Source: an uncultured Candidatus Saccharibacteria bacterium (lineage in GTDB: Bacteria; Patescibacteriota; Saccharimonadia; Saccharimonadales; Saccharimonadaceae). From it: a stretch of DNA of 64,000 nucleotides. The stretch covers positions 134,977 to 198,976 of the forward strand of contig CALHKG010000013.1 in the NCBI GenBank assembly GCA_938033875.1, read 5' to 3'. Made by a program: the position numbers and the translations under genes. Shown here piece after piece: positions 1-8,601 of this stretch (the stretch's first letter is position 1; every line of letters starts with the position of its first letter). Under the pieces are notes generated by a model, which saw only the letters and a list, made by a program, of their open reading frames with translations, was not told the DNA's origin and ran no database searches.

Positions 1-387
1 CCATATTTGTGGTCAGCGGCAATTCTTTCGGGGACGGTGATGTCGTGGCGTTGGTTGGGGTATATTCATAAGTCTACGACAGTACACCTAGTGCTGGCTC
101 TCTCTGCGCTTAGTCTGCCAACTCTCATCCTGGCGTTCGCGGGAGACAGTGTTATGGAGATATTATTCCTAATAGAGCATTCATTGATGGTTGTCGTGGG
201 GTTGGCGCTTAACAAACGATTGATTACGACCTGGGGCGCTGTATGTGTGACATTAGCTTTGATATATCTATTGTCGGGATACACTTATGTATTAGCTATT
301 TTGGCTGGTATATCTATCATTGTAGCGGTGACAATTGTGGTAGCGAGAACGCAAAGAAGCAAAATGCAAGATATTGTAAAAAGATAG
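1..387 (+). CDS. Integral membrane protein, C-terminal part (cut by window edge)
   Basis: The frame is open from the first base, so the true start lies upstream and only the last 128 or so residues are visible. They form four or five hydrophobic segments separated by very short loops, ending in a basic cytoplasmic tail rich in Arg and Lys. No catalytic motif is visible. The pattern of many short helices resembles the C-terminal membrane region of large polytopic proteins of actinobacterial SCO7613 type, but that is only an impression. It ends in TAG 23 bases before the next gene, with no clear terminator between them. Confidence 0.6.
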   Translation, partial: PYLWSAAILSGTVMSWRWLGYIHKSTTVHLVLALSALSLPTLILAFAGDSVMEILFLIEHSLMVVVGLALNKRLITTWGAVCVTLALIYLLSGYTYVLAILAGISIIVAVTIVVARTQRSKMQDIVKR

Positions 388-409
388 TTTTTATGCCATA
401 ATATGCCAC

Positions 410-1805
410 ATGAATAAAGAGGCGACCCTTAATGCAATAGAAACAATTGAGAATCAGTCTTCTGTAGAGGACCTTCATAGTCAGTTAACGGATTTGTCGC
501 CAAAAATTGTGACGATGTTTAATCCATCAAATCGCAAAGAAGAAGAGGAGAGGTTTCTTTCTGGGGAGGTTAGAAACCCTCAGTTTTACTATGAAAAGCT
601 CAATTCTGCTGATTTTGACGAGGCTGCAGAAAAGATATAGGAGATTGGTAATAAGATATTAAATCATCCTAGCCTGCCGCCATCACACAGAGGTATTTAC
701 GAAGAGTTCATCGTAGATTATTCAAAGAAGACGACGCTACTTAATTATGCGCAACAGTATAACAATGCAAAATCAGAAGGGGAAAAGAAAGCTGTCGCTG
801 AGAAGTATAGGCATCTGAATATTGAATCTTACGGCGAGCCAGACGAAGATACCTATCGTTCTCTGTTGGGCGGAAAATTAAACGCTATTCATAGCAAAAA
901 ATTGACAGGAAAAGCAGATGAGCTGCGTAAAGAGTTATTCGGTATAGTTAATTTCAAGCCTGGAATGGATATTCCAGAGAGGTTCCGTCCATCAGACGAA
1001 ACAGTGGAATGGATGCATAGTGTAACAGAGTCTTTATATGGAGGCATGCTAAGTCATATTCCTAATGAGCAAGAAGAATTTGATCCGTATGAGTTGCAGA
1101 AAATATTTACTGGTATTATCGAAGAAGAGTTCAACGGGCTTAATGATCCAAAGGGTTATGCTGGAGCAGCGGAGGGCTGGACGGTTTCTGTGGAGAAGGC
1201 TACTTCTGTTAATGTAAAATCCTCTGAGAAAAAAAATAGTTATTCCCGATAATGGTATGATGCGATCTCGCAAAAAGGTTGAGAATTTGGTAGTTCATGA
1301 AATTGGCGTTCATATGCTGAGGTCTATTACTGGTGGAGAAACTAATATACTTCCTCTGAAATATGGATTGAGCGGCTACTATGACACAGAGGAAGGGCTG
1401 GGCGTGGTGATGGAGCAGGCTTTGAGCGGAAAGTTTGCTGAACGTGGTGTTGATCACTATATTACAGCTGGACTTGCTCACTTTGATAATAAAGATTTTC
1501 GTGAAGCATTTGAGATTAAATGGCGACTGTCCCTGCTCGGCTCTGTAGATGATGAGAGTGAGGTTAGTGACGAACAGATAGTAAAGGCGAAAAAGACTGC
1601 CTTTACTCAGACTTTACGAAGCTTCCGCGGAACAAACGACATGCCTTTATTTAAGGATCTGAGCTATTATAATGGCTCGGTGGAAGTTTGGAAATATCTA
1701 GAATCCGTAAAGGGCGATGATTTATTGCTGTCATTACTGCTTGCCGGGAAGGTGAATACTTCAGCGGACCACAGACGTGTAATACTTGAATCGAAAAGTG
1801 TGTAG
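410..1805 (+). pseudogene. DUF1704 (MATCAP-like) zinc metallopeptidase, disrupted by a stop and a frameshift
   Basis: Three open segments join into one protein of roughly 465 residues. An in-frame TAG at 638-640 interrupts it, but the same frame stays open from 641 to 1249 with convincing protein. The frame then shifts by one in a run of eight A at 1228-1235: the upstream frame stops at 1250, while the next frame continues as KKIVIPDNG and the rest of the domain. The C-terminal part carries HEIGVH (HExxxH zinc motif, near 1297-1314) and a TEEGLG segment with the third ligand Glu, typical of DUF1704. In animals this family includes carboxypeptidases that remove Tyr or Glu from tubulin tails. 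The next two genes are RimB-like and RimK, so a role in trimming polyglutamate is plausible. A CATAAT at 397-402 ends seven bases before ATG 410. Two lesions in otherwise well-preserved sequence suggest recent inactivation; a sequencing error could explain the A-run but hardly the TAG as well. Confidence 0.8.
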
Positions 1806-1857
1806 TGGGGTATTATACATTTGATATATATCATAAATTATGCCATAATATTGACGT

Positions 1858-2364
1858 ATGAAAGAAAAAGCCATTATTGGGTCGACTGAGCTTGTGGATT
1901 TTGGCAAGCGAGCGCAAAAAGTCCCAGCTAAAATTGATACGGGCGCCGATTCCAGTGCGGTTTGGGCGAGTAATATTCGCATTGATAAAGATGGAGTGTT
2001 GAAATTTTCTTTGTTTGGTGAAGGTTCGCCCTATTATAACGGTAAAATATTTAAGAGAACTGATTATTCTGTGGCTAGCGTACGCTCTGCAATGGGTCAA
2101 AATCAGATTCGTTATCGAACGCACTTTTGGGTAAAGCTTGGCGGGCGAAAAATTAAAATGTTGATGAATCTATCTGATCGGTCGAAGAATGAATTTCCGG
2201 TGTTAATTGGGAGACGGTCGATTTCTGGAAAATTCCTAGTGGACGTATCAAGAAAAAATATTCGCAGGAAAAAACCGTCCGTAACTGCTAGCCTTAATGA
2301 AGAAGTAAAATTGAATCCATACGAATTTTATAAAAAATATCATCAGAAAGGTGAAGAAAAGTAA
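1858..2364 (+). CDS. RimB-like retropepsin-fold protease (Zn_protease family)
   Basis: A 168-residue protein with the start KAIIGSTELVDF and the motif KIDTGADSSAVWA near residues 26-38. This is the aspartic-protease-like D-T/S-G-A signature of the PF05618 family, named ATP-dependent zinc protease in databases but built like a retropepsin. Members sit beside RimK-type ligases; in Pseudomonas the RimB protein removes glutamate tails that RimK adds to ribosomal protein S6. Here the gene overlaps rimK by one base (TAATG at 2362-2366), so the pair is translationally coupled. CATAAT at 1844-1849 lies eight bases before the ATG. The function as eraser of RimK products is inferred from context. Confidence 0.82.
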   Translation: MKEKAIIGSTELVDFGKRAQKVPAKIDTGADSSAVWASNIRIDKDGVLKFSLFGEGSPYYNGKIFKRTDYSVASVRSAMGQNQIRYRTHFWVKLGGRKIKMLMNLSDRSKNEFPVLIGRRSISGKFLVDVSRKNIRRKKPSVTASLNEEVKLNPYEFYKKYHQKGEEK

Positions 2365-3281
2365 TGCGAATTGCAATCTTATCCAACGGCAACATTAATT
2401 ATTCAACTCTTCGCCTAAAAGAAGAAGCTGAAAAGCGCGGTCATCAAGTTAAAGTTATTAAGTATAAAAACTGTTACGTTTCAATTGACGAGAAGCACCC
2501 GACGGTTATTTACAAGGGTAAGGAGATTGGTGAATTTGACGTAGTAATTCCGCGAATCGCGAGCCATATGACAAAGTATGGAACAGCGGTTTTGCGTCAA
2601 TTGGAGATGATGTATCCGAAGGCGTTTTTCATGAATCGCTCGATTGCGATTACTAGGGCGCGGGATAAATTGCGTTCAACGCAGTTATTAGTTAAAGCGG
2701 GCGTGTCGATTCCGAAGACGGTCTTTTCTCGAAACGCGACTGACATTGATTCGCTCATTGAAGAGATTGGTGGTATGCCGGCGATTATTAAGTTGGCGCG
2801 TGGTACGCACGGAAATGGTGTGGTTCTGGCGGAAACTAAAAAGGCTGCCAAGTCGGTTCTGCAGGCGTTCTATTTGACTAACTCGGACGGCACGAACGTG
2901 CTGCTTCAGGAGTTTATTAGAGAGTCGGCCGGCGTTGATATTCGTGCGTTTGTGGTTGGCAGTCAAGTGGTGGCTAGTATGAAGCGTCAGAGTTTGGACG
3001 ATGATTTCCGCAGTAATTTGCACAAGGGCGGCGAAGGAACCAGTATAAAATTGACAGATTCTGAGCGTAAAATGTGCGTGAAAGCCGCTAAGGCAATGGG
3101 ATTAACGGTTGCTGGAGTCGACTTCATGAGATCAAGCCGTGGAGCTTTGGTGCTGGAGGTTAATGCTAGTCCGGGATTTGGAATTGAGAAAATTACTCGC
3201 CGAAATGTGGCTGGAAAGATAATCGAATACATTGATCGAAACGCCAAGCGTGGCAATAAAAAAGATAAAATCGGCGCTTAA
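2364..3281 (+). CDS. rimK: RimK-family alpha-L-glutamate ligase (ATP-grasp)
   Basis: A 305-residue ATP-grasp protein matching the usual RimK length. The N-terminal preATP-grasp part begins MRIAILSNGNINYST. The ATP-grasp core shows SRARDK-like ITRARDKLRSTQLL near residue 95, the glycine loop KLARGTHGNGVV near 145, VDIRAFVVG near 192, and the Mg-binding LEVNASPGF near 270. RimK adds glutamates to the C-terminus of ribosomal protein S6 in Proteobacteria; the target here is unknown. The start codon overlaps the upstream protease stop. The upstream metallopeptidase gene is broken, so this ligase is left with only the RimB-like protease as a possible counterpart. Confidence 0.88.
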   Translation: MRIAILSNGNINYSTLRLKEEAEKRGHQVKVIKYKNCYVSIDEKHPTVIYKGKEIGEFDVVIPRIASHMTKYGTAVLRQLEMMYPKAFFMNRSIAITRARDKLRSTQLLVKAGVSIPKTVFSRNATDIDSLIEEIGGMPAIIKLARGTHGNGVVLAETKKAAKSVLQAFYLTNSDGTNVLLQEFIRESAGVDIRAFVVGSQVVASMKRQSLDDDFRSNLHKGGEGTSIKLTDSERKMCVKAAKAMGLTVAGVDFMRSSRGALVLEVNASPGFGIEKITRRNVAGKIIEYIDRNAKRGNKKDKIGA

Positions 3282-3305
3282 GCATAAACTTGTTATAATA
3301 GGTTT

Positions 3306-3797
3306 ATGGACGAGCCTCGTCACTCGACAGTAACTCAAACTGTCATCAAATGGATATTTATCTGCGGTATGCTGATGGTTATTGGTGGGGCAATTTTCTA
3401 TGCTTTTCGAACAGTTTCGCCAAAAACGGAAATGATTTACCTGAATAAGACGATGCTTCGGGCGGAAATTGCTAATGACGAAGAATCGCAGCGGAAAGGT
3501 TTGTCCGGAAGGTTGGGAATTGATGAGAATTATGCCATGCTATTTGTCTTTGACCATAACGATCGTCATAAAATGTGGATGAAAGATATGAAGTTTTCGG
3601 TTGATATGATTTGGATCAATGATAAAAAGCGCGTTGTCTATGTAAAGCATAACGTCAAGCCGGACGCTGAGCCGCATGAAAAATATGCGCCACCGGTTCC
3701 TGCAAAGTATGTGTTGGAGGTGAAGGCGGGAGTTGCTAAGCAGGCGAGTGCTATAGTTGGGTCACAGGTAAAATTTGATTTGGAGGAGGATAAATGA
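3306..3797 (+). CDS. DUF192 protein with N-terminal membrane anchor
   Basis: A 163-residue protein. Residues about 12-35 form one transmembrane helix after a short polar start, so the body is probably outside the cytoplasm. The rest is a DUF192 domain: EIANDEESQRKGLSGR, AMLFVFDH, KMWMKDMKFSVDMIWI and the VLEVKAG segment are its hallmarks. The family has no settled function. TATAAT at 3294-3299 with upstream TG lies exactly six bases before the ATG, so the transcript probably starts on the start codon. Its stop overlaps the next start as ATGA (3794-3797). Confidence 0.85.
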   Translation: MDEPRHSTVTQTVIKWIFICGMLMVIGGAIFYAFRTVSPKTEMIYLNKTMLRAEIANDEESQRKGLSGRLGIDENYAMLFVFDHNDRHKMWMKDMKFSVDMIWINDKKRVVYVKHNVKPDAEPHEKYAPPVPAKYVLEVKAGVAKQASAIVGSQVKFDLEEDK

Positions 3798-4273
3798 GTG
3801 TGATAATTTTATTTGGAGCAATTTTAGTAACAGTTTTTGTGGTTGCATTTGTTTCATCTCGAAGATTCGGTCCATTGGCGTTGGCGTTGGCGACGGGATT
3901 TTTACTATCAGAATGGTGGGGTAGCTGGCTGACGGGGGTGCTGGACGGCTTGAAATTGGAAACTGGTTTATTGCCAAATGGTGTAATTTCGGGATTAGTT
4001 TTAACGTTGGTTCCGTTAATTATGCTTCTTTTAAGCGGTCCGAGATATCAGAAAAAACATGAGAGAATTGTCTCGGCGGCGGGAATCGCGTTTTTGACAG
4101 CAGCGCTATTGGTGGTTCCTCTGGGAAAATATATATCACTAGACGGTCAGGCGCTGGAGCTGTATAAGATTTTCGCGAATAATTGGCGGTATGTGGCCAC
4201 GTTTGGTCTGGTGTGCGGTCTAATTGACATTTTTTCACTGCATACTGGCGGACATAAACTCACTAAGCATTGA
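3794..4273 (+). CDS. Small polytopic membrane protein, CvpA-like topology
   Basis: A 159-residue protein with about four hydrophobic helices (near residues 3-20, 27-45, 62-80 and 95-115) and a polar C-terminal tail ending in His and Lys. The overall plan, with LATGFLLSEWWGSWLTGVLDG in the second segment, is typical of hypothetical membrane proteins in this group. I do not recognise a family with certainty. It is coupled to the DUF192 gene by a four-base overlap, so the two probably act in the same place. Its last codons overlap the promoter of tRNA-Lys. Confidence 0.7.
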   Translation: MSVIILFGAILVTVFVVAFVSSRRFGPLALALATGFLLSEWWGSWLTGVLDGLKLETGLLPNGVISGLVLTLVPLIMLLLSGPRYQKKHERIVSAAGIAFLTAALLVVPLGKYISLDGQALELYKIFANNWRYVATFGLVCGLIDIFSLHTGGHKLTKH

Positions 4274-4298
4274 CCTTTATGCTGGTTTGTGCTAGGAT
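4270..4298 (+). promoter_or_regulatory. Promoter of tRNA-Lys
   Basis: TTGACC (4270-4275), a 17-base spacer and TAGGAT (4293-4298) preceded by TGc form a complete promoter with a -35 box. The start would fall near 4305, about 16 bases before the tRNA. The -35 overlaps the stop codon of the upstream gene. Most protein genes in this window have no such -35 element. Confidence 0.7.
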
Positions 4299-4320
4299 GA
4301 AGAAAGCGGATATTCCGAAT

Positions 4321-4397
4321 GGGTCCATAGCTCAGTTGGTTAGAGCACCTGCCTTTTAAGCAGGGTGTCCCGGGTTCAAGCCCCGGTGGACCCTCCA
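4321..4397 (+). tRNA. tRNA-Lys (anticodon UUU)
   Basis: Cloverleaf with acceptor GGGTCCA/TGGACCC, D arm GCTCAGTTGGTTAGAGC, anticodon stem CCTGC/GCAGG around loop CTTTTAA (anticodon 4355-4357), T arm CGGGTTCAAGCCCCG and encoded CCA. A hairpin terminator follows 14 bases later. Confidence 0.97.
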
Positions 4398-4411
4398 AAT
4401 TTGATGAAATC

Positions 4412-4435
4412 GACTCCCTTGGTGGAGTCTTTTTT
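4412..4435 (+). terminator. Intrinsic terminator after tRNA-Lys
   Basis: Stem GACTCC/GGAGTC with a six-base loop, followed by six T (4430-4435). Confidence 0.85.
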
Positions 4436-4464
4436 GTAGCTCCAAATGTAGATATACTTTAAGT

Positions 4465-5916
4465 ATGAATAGATGGCTATTTGAGAAGTTGCATATTTCT
4501 TGGTTGGTGGCGGCGTGGTGCCTCGGTTTGACAATTGGCGTAATTTCCATCCATTACATACCGCGGTCGTTTGTGGCGAACTCATTATTTTTATTGGTCG
4601 GGCTGGCTATTTTTGTAATCGTGGCAATTTGGCGCTGGCGATTTTTCGTGATTTTAGCAATTATTTCTGGAGTTTTGGTTGGTCTTTGGCGCGGTGAAAT
4701 TGGCAGAAAAGGTGTGGAGATTTATGATTCGTTAATCGGAAAAGTTGTAATTGTCCAAGGTCAAGTTTTGGAGGATCCTGATCTCGATAAAAATAGCCAA
4801 ACGGTTCTTAGATTGGGCAATTTGCAGATGAATAATGAAAAGTTGCCGGGACAAATTTGGGTGACGACGCCAGATAAAAACTCAATTAAGCGTAGTGACA
4901 TTGTGAAAGTTAAAGGCAAAATGACGGCGGGATTTGGGGCTTTTTCGGCAAGCGTATATCGGGCGAAAATTATTAGCGCCGAAAGACCCGTTCCGGGTGA
5001 TGTGGCGGTGGGAGTCCGCGATTGGTTTGCGAGGCGGGTCCGTGAGCATGTTCCGGAATCAGAGTCCGCGTTGGGGCTGGGATTTTTATTGGGCTTGCGA
5101 CGTGCCATGCCGACTGAATTAAGTGACAATTTGAAAATTGCCGGATTAACGCATATCGTGGTGGCGAGCGGCTATAATTTAACAATTTTAGTTCGTTTAG
5201 CGCGACAATTATTCGCTAAGCGATCAAAATATTTAGCGATGCTCAGCGCGGCTGTTATGATAATTGGTTTTATGGCGGTGACTGGATTAAGCCCTAGTAT
5301 GTCGAGGGCTGGTTTGGTGGCGGGACTGAGTTTGGCGGCGTGGTATTATGGTCGGACAATTCATCCGTTGATCCTACTTCCTGTGTCAGCGGCAATCACG
5401 CTATTGATAAATCCGCAATTTGGTTGGGGTGATTTGGGCTGGCAATTAAGCTTTGCTTCGTTTGCGGGTGTAATTATGTTAGCGCCACTTTTACATTCTT
5501 ACTTTTTTGGCAATAAAGAGCCGGGTGCGTTTCGACAGATCTTAATTGAAACTTTGTCGGCGCAAATTATGACATTGCCGCTATTAATGATGAGTTTTGG
5601 GGTTATTAGTAATGTGGCGCTAATTGCGAATATGTTGATTTTGCCGTTTGTGCCGCTAGCGATGCTGCTGACATTTATGTCGGGTGTACTGGTTTTTGTG
5701 CCGATGATTGGCGTGTTGATTGCAATTCCGACGACGTGGTTGCTTGGCTATATGATTCAAGTCACCAATTGGACGGCTGGATTTGAATGGGCTCAAATGG
5801 AAGTTAGTATCAATTTGTGGCAGTGTGCGGTTTTATATGTGGCGCTAATTTTGGCAATGATTTGGATGAAAAAGCAAACTAAATTAGACCTCGCTAAGAT
5901 AAATATTGTGGAGTAG
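4465..5916 (+). CDS. comEC: ComEC/Rec2 family DNA-uptake channel, without hydrolase domain
   Basis: A 483-residue polytopic membrane protein. Residues about 15-75 hold the first helices; 80-165 form the soluble DUF4131-like domain (IGKVVIVQGQVLEDPDLDKN). From about 205 follows the competence domain with LGLGFLLGLRRAMP and GLTHIVVASGYNLTIL, then seven or so helices. The C-terminal metallo-beta-lactamase-like domain of long ComEC proteins is absent. ComEC carries single-stranded DNA across the inner membrane during transformation. With the type IV pilus genes in this window it supports competence. TATACT at 4453-4458 lies six bases before the ATG. Confidence 0.9.
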   Translation: MNRWLFEKLHISWLVAAWCLGLTIGVISIHYIPRSFVANSLFLLVGLAIFVIVAIWRWRFFVILAIISGVLVGLWRGEIGRKGVEIYDSLIGKVVIVQGQVLEDPDLDKNSQTVLRLGNLQMNNEKLPGQIWVTTPDKNSIKRSDIVKVKGKMTAGFGAFSASVYRAKIISAERPVPGDVAVGVRDWFARRVREHVPESESALGLGFLLGLRRAMPTELSDNLKIAGLTHIVVASGYNLTILVRLARQLFAKRSKYLAMLSAAVMIIGFMAVTGLSPSMSRAGLVAGLSLAAWYYGRTIHPLILLPVSAAITLLINPQFGWGDLGWQLSFASFAGVIMLAPLLHSYFFGNKEPGAFRQILIETLSAQIMTLPLLMMSFGVISNVALIANMLILPFVPLAMLLTFMSGVLVFVPMIGVLIAIPTTWLLGYMIQVTNWTAGFEWAQMEVSINLWQCAVLYVALILAMIWMKKQTKLDLAKINIVE

Positions 5917-5963
5917 TGTATAATAGTAACAGATTGAAATAGCAAATAACTTTAGGAGAAATT

Positions 5964-6680
5964 ATGTCAGGACACAGTAAATGGGCTACAACTCACCGAC
6001 AAAAAGCGATTGTTGACGCTAAGCGCGGCGCGATTTTTACGAAATTGGGTAATCAAATTGCTATTGCAGCACGTGGCGGCACAGACCCAGCGCTGAACTC
6101 AAGTTTGGCGATGGCAATTGAAAAAGCTAAGGCTGCAAATATGCCTAGTGCAAACATCCAGCGAGCAATTGACCGAGTGGCGGATAAGAGCGCGGCGGCT
6201 TTGGAGGAAATTGCCTATGAAGGTTATGGTCCTGGCGGCGTGGGCGTTATTATTGAAACGGCGACAGATAATCGCAATCGAACATTGCCAGAAGTAAAAA
6301 CTGCGTTGGTTAAAAATGGCGGACGAATTGCCGATGCTGGTAGTGTGATGTTCCAATTTACGCGCAAAGGCGTCATTGCTATCGAAGGCAGCGGGGAAGA
6401 TTTGTTGCTAGCGGTTTTGGACGCTGGCGCCGAAGATGCTGTCGAGGAAGACGACGAAATTATCGTGTATACGGAGTTGAAAGATTTGGCGAGCGTGCGG
6501 AATAAATTGGTTGAGCAAGGCTTGAAGGTTAAAGATGCGGAACTGCGATATATTGCCAATACGCCGATAGAAATTGCCGACATGGAAACTGCGCAGAAAT
6601 TGATGAAGATGATTGATGCGTTGGACGATTTGGATGACGTTGTGAATGTTCATACGAATGCAGATATCACGGCGGAATAA
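5964..6680 (+). CDS. YebC/PmpR-family protein
   Basis: A 238-residue protein of standard length starting MSGHSKWATTHRQKAIVDAK, the unmistakable YebC start. It continues with KAKAANMPSANIQRAI, EGYGPGGVGVIIE and MFQFTRKGVI. YebC proteins are described as DNA-binding regulators and, more recently, as translation factors that relieve ribosome stalling. A clear Shine-Dalgarno TAGGAGA precedes the ATG by five bases. TATAAT at 5919-5924 gives a leader of about 33 bases, unlike the leaderless neighbours. A strong terminator follows. Confidence 0.95.
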   Translation: MSGHSKWATTHRQKAIVDAKRGAIFTKLGNQIAIAARGGTDPALNSSLAMAIEKAKAANMPSANIQRAIDRVADKSAAALEEIAYEGYGPGGVGVIIETATDNRNRTLPEVKTALVKNGGRIADAGSVMFQFTRKGVIAIEGSGEDLLLAVLDAGAEDAVEEDDEIIVYTELKDLASVRNKLVEQGLKVKDAELRYIANTPIEIADMETAQKLMKMIDALDDLDDVVNVHTNADITAE

Positions 6681-6695
6681 AATCATCGCTTTAAG

Positions 6696-6726
6696 AAATC
6701 GCTCCTTTTTTGGGGCGATTTTTAAT
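6696..6726 (+). terminator. Intrinsic terminator after the YebC-family gene
   Basis: Ten-base-pair stem AAATCGCTCC/GGGGCGATTT with a T6 loop, then TTTAATTT. Confidence 0.85.
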
Positions 6727-6779
6727 TTGACAAAAAGTACGCTAAACTAAAGATGATTAACCATAAGCAAGGAGCGAGC

Positions 6780-8585
6780 ATGAAGTATTTGCGCAACACA
6801 CTACTTATGATACTAGCCGCGGCACTAATAATGCCGTCGCCGTTGGTTTTAGCGGAAGGTGTTTCAGAGTCTGTTCGGGAGTCGAAAGTTGATGACGTCC
6901 AGACCGTTGATAATAGTCTTAAATCGGCTGAGGAAGCGAAAGATTCAGTTGTTGATAAGGAGCAGATCAATAGTAATAGCAATTCATCTTCCCAATCAAG
7001 TGAAAATCCCGAGACTCCAACGGAGAATTCGTCTACAAATAGTCCGAGTGAAAATCCTGCAGCCAATGGGTCTTCAAAATCCGAGCCAAACCCCGAATCT
7101 GAGCCGTCAAAAATAGATAATCCAGATGGAAGAACAGAAGAAAATGCTCCGATATTAATTTCAAAGATTAGTCAGGATAAAAAATATGTTGAGATATATA
7201 ATCCGACGAATCAGAATGTTAACTTGGCTGGTTGGAAAATAGAGTATTACACTGGATCTGGCGCTCAAACCGTTGGAAAAATTTTCAAGGATGAAGTAAT
7301 ATCGGCGAACGGATTTTTGGTTTTGTCGAACGATAAGATGTCGGCAGATGTCATAAAGTTTGATAATAATTTAGTTTTGGCTCAAAATAACGGGTCGGTC
7401 GTGTTGTCGCGTTCGGACGGGTCGGTCGCAGATACTGTCGGCTGGGGAAATAATTCAAAGTCTGCGGGCTCGCCAATTAAAGGCGGTGTGAAAATTGTTT
7501 GGCGCTGTTTTATTGATGAAAATATTATTGATTCGAAAAATAATTCCACTGATTTTTTATCGAGTAAAGGTTCTGACAATCAGGAAATTGTGCCGTATTC
7601 ACGTCCGAATTGTAAGAGTCCAGAGCTCAAACCTGAATCTCCAAAGGAGTTGAATAAATGTGAAGGTCTGAAGCTAAGTGAAATTGCGTCGAATGTTGAT
7701 GAACAGTTCATTGAGATTATCAATTCTGGCGAAAAAACCGTCATTACGACGGGCTGTAAATTGACGGTTGGCGATTCTAGCGTTCGTGAAAATATTGGTG
7801 ACATCGAATTAAATCCTGGTGAATTTTTAACGATCAAAATAAAAAATACGAATCTGAAATTGCCAAAAACAAAAGGAAAAGTTTATTTATTAGACGAGGC
7901 TGGCTCGAAAATTGATTCCGCTGAATATGAGAAGTTAGCGAAAAGCTCTTCGTGGAGTTTGGTTGATGATGAGTGGACTCGGACATTTGCCATCACTGAA
8001 GGCGGCGCTAATATTTTTAAGGAATATCCAGACTGTCAGAACGGTTACGAGCGAAATGCGCTGGGTAGATGTGTGAAAATTGCCATCCCGCCCGTTGAAA
8101 GCCCTTGTCCTGTTGGTCAATATCGTCATCCAGAAACTCGCCGTTGTCGAAAAATTGAAGCGGCAAAAACTATTACACCCTGTAAAGACGGCTATTATCG
8201 TAGTGAAGAAACTGGCAGATGTCGATCTATCGCATCGGCTGCGGCAAAAACTTTGAAGCCTTGCCCAGAAGGTCAATTCCGCAATTCATCTACGGGTCGA
8301 TGTAAGAAAATTGCCTCCACTGACGATATAGCAAAAGAATGTCCAGAAGGATTTGAGCGCAACCCGCAAACTAAGCGATGCCGAAAGATAAAATCTGCAA
8401 ATATGCCAACTGTTGGTTCGGCGGCCGCTGAAGTTAAGCAAGTCGCTGGCGCCACCTGGGGTTGGTGGGTATTTGGTGGCGTGAGTTTACTGGCCGTCGG
8501 TTGCGGCGTATGGCAATGGCGATGGGAAATCTCGCAATTTGTACGAAAAATCCGCGAAAGCATTAAATCCGCTAACGGCAAATAA
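6780..8585 (+). CDS. Exported lamin-tail-domain protein with five Cys-pair repeats and a C-terminal anchor
   Basis: I choose ATG 6780 over the upstream ATG 6753 because AAGGAG at 6769-6774 precedes it and it begins directly with a signal peptide (KYLRNTLLMILAAALIM, cleavage after VLA). About 601 residues. After the signal comes a Ser/Asn/Pro/Glu-rich linker (to about 120), then a lamin-tail domain (KKYVEIYNPTNQNVNLAGWK near 135-155), then a second weaker copy (EQFIEIINSGEKTV near 310). Residues about 405-530 hold five repeats of roughly 25 residues of the form C-x2-G-x-Y/F/E-R-N-x4-R-C-R/K-K-I. A transmembrane helix at about 555-578 is followed by a basic tail. The protein is probably on the cell surface, with disulfides within the repeats. 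Lamin-tail domains occur in bacterial surface proteins; its ligand is unknown. Confidence 0.8.
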   Translation: MKYLRNTLLMILAAALIMPSPLVLAEGVSESVRESKVDDVQTVDNSLKSAEEAKDSVVDKEQINSNSNSSSQSSENPETPTENSSTNSPSENPAANGSSKSEPNPESEPSKIDNPDGRTEENAPILISKISQDKKYVEIYNPTNQNVNLAGWKIEYYTGSGAQTVGKIFKDEVISANGFLVLSNDKMSADVIKFDNNLVLAQNNGSVVLSRSDGSVADTVGWGNNSKSAGSPIKGGVKIVWRCFIDENIIDSKNNSTDFLSSKGSDNQEIVPYSRPNCKSPELKPESPKELNKCEGLKLSEIASNVDEQFIEIINSGEKTVITTGCKLTVGDSSVRENIGDIELNPGEFLTIKIKNTNLKLPKTKGKVYLLDEAGSKIDSAEYEKLAKSSSWSLVDDEWTRTFAITEGGANIFKEYPDCQNGYERNALGRCVKIAIPPVESPCPVGQYRHPETRRCRKIEAAKTITPCKDGYYRSEETGRCRSIASAAAKTLKPCPEGQFRNSSTGRCKKIASTDDIAKECPEGFERNPQTKRCRKIKSANMPTVGSAAAEVKQVAGATWGWWVFGGVSLLAVGCGVWQWRWEISQFVRKIRESIKSANGK

Positions 8586-8601
8586 TTGCTATAATAAAGA
8601 T

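Noticed and set aside
638..640. TAG read as an amino acid
   Set aside because: Many good genes in the window end in TAG (for example at 387, 5916 and 12219), so recoding is not supported.
1226..1256. Programmed slippage at the A8 run in the DUF1704 gene
   Set aside because: Slippage alone could restore the frame, but the same gene also has an in-frame TAG upstream, so decay is the simpler explanation.
1821..1835. TGATATATATCA near 1822 as a second site for the XRE-MurA protein
   Set aside because: Too AT-rich and lacking the TTAG centre; likely chance resemblance to a -10 element.
8539..8601. Upstream start for ruvC
   Set aside because: It overlaps the previous gene and would precede the TATAAT that fits the ATG at 8602.
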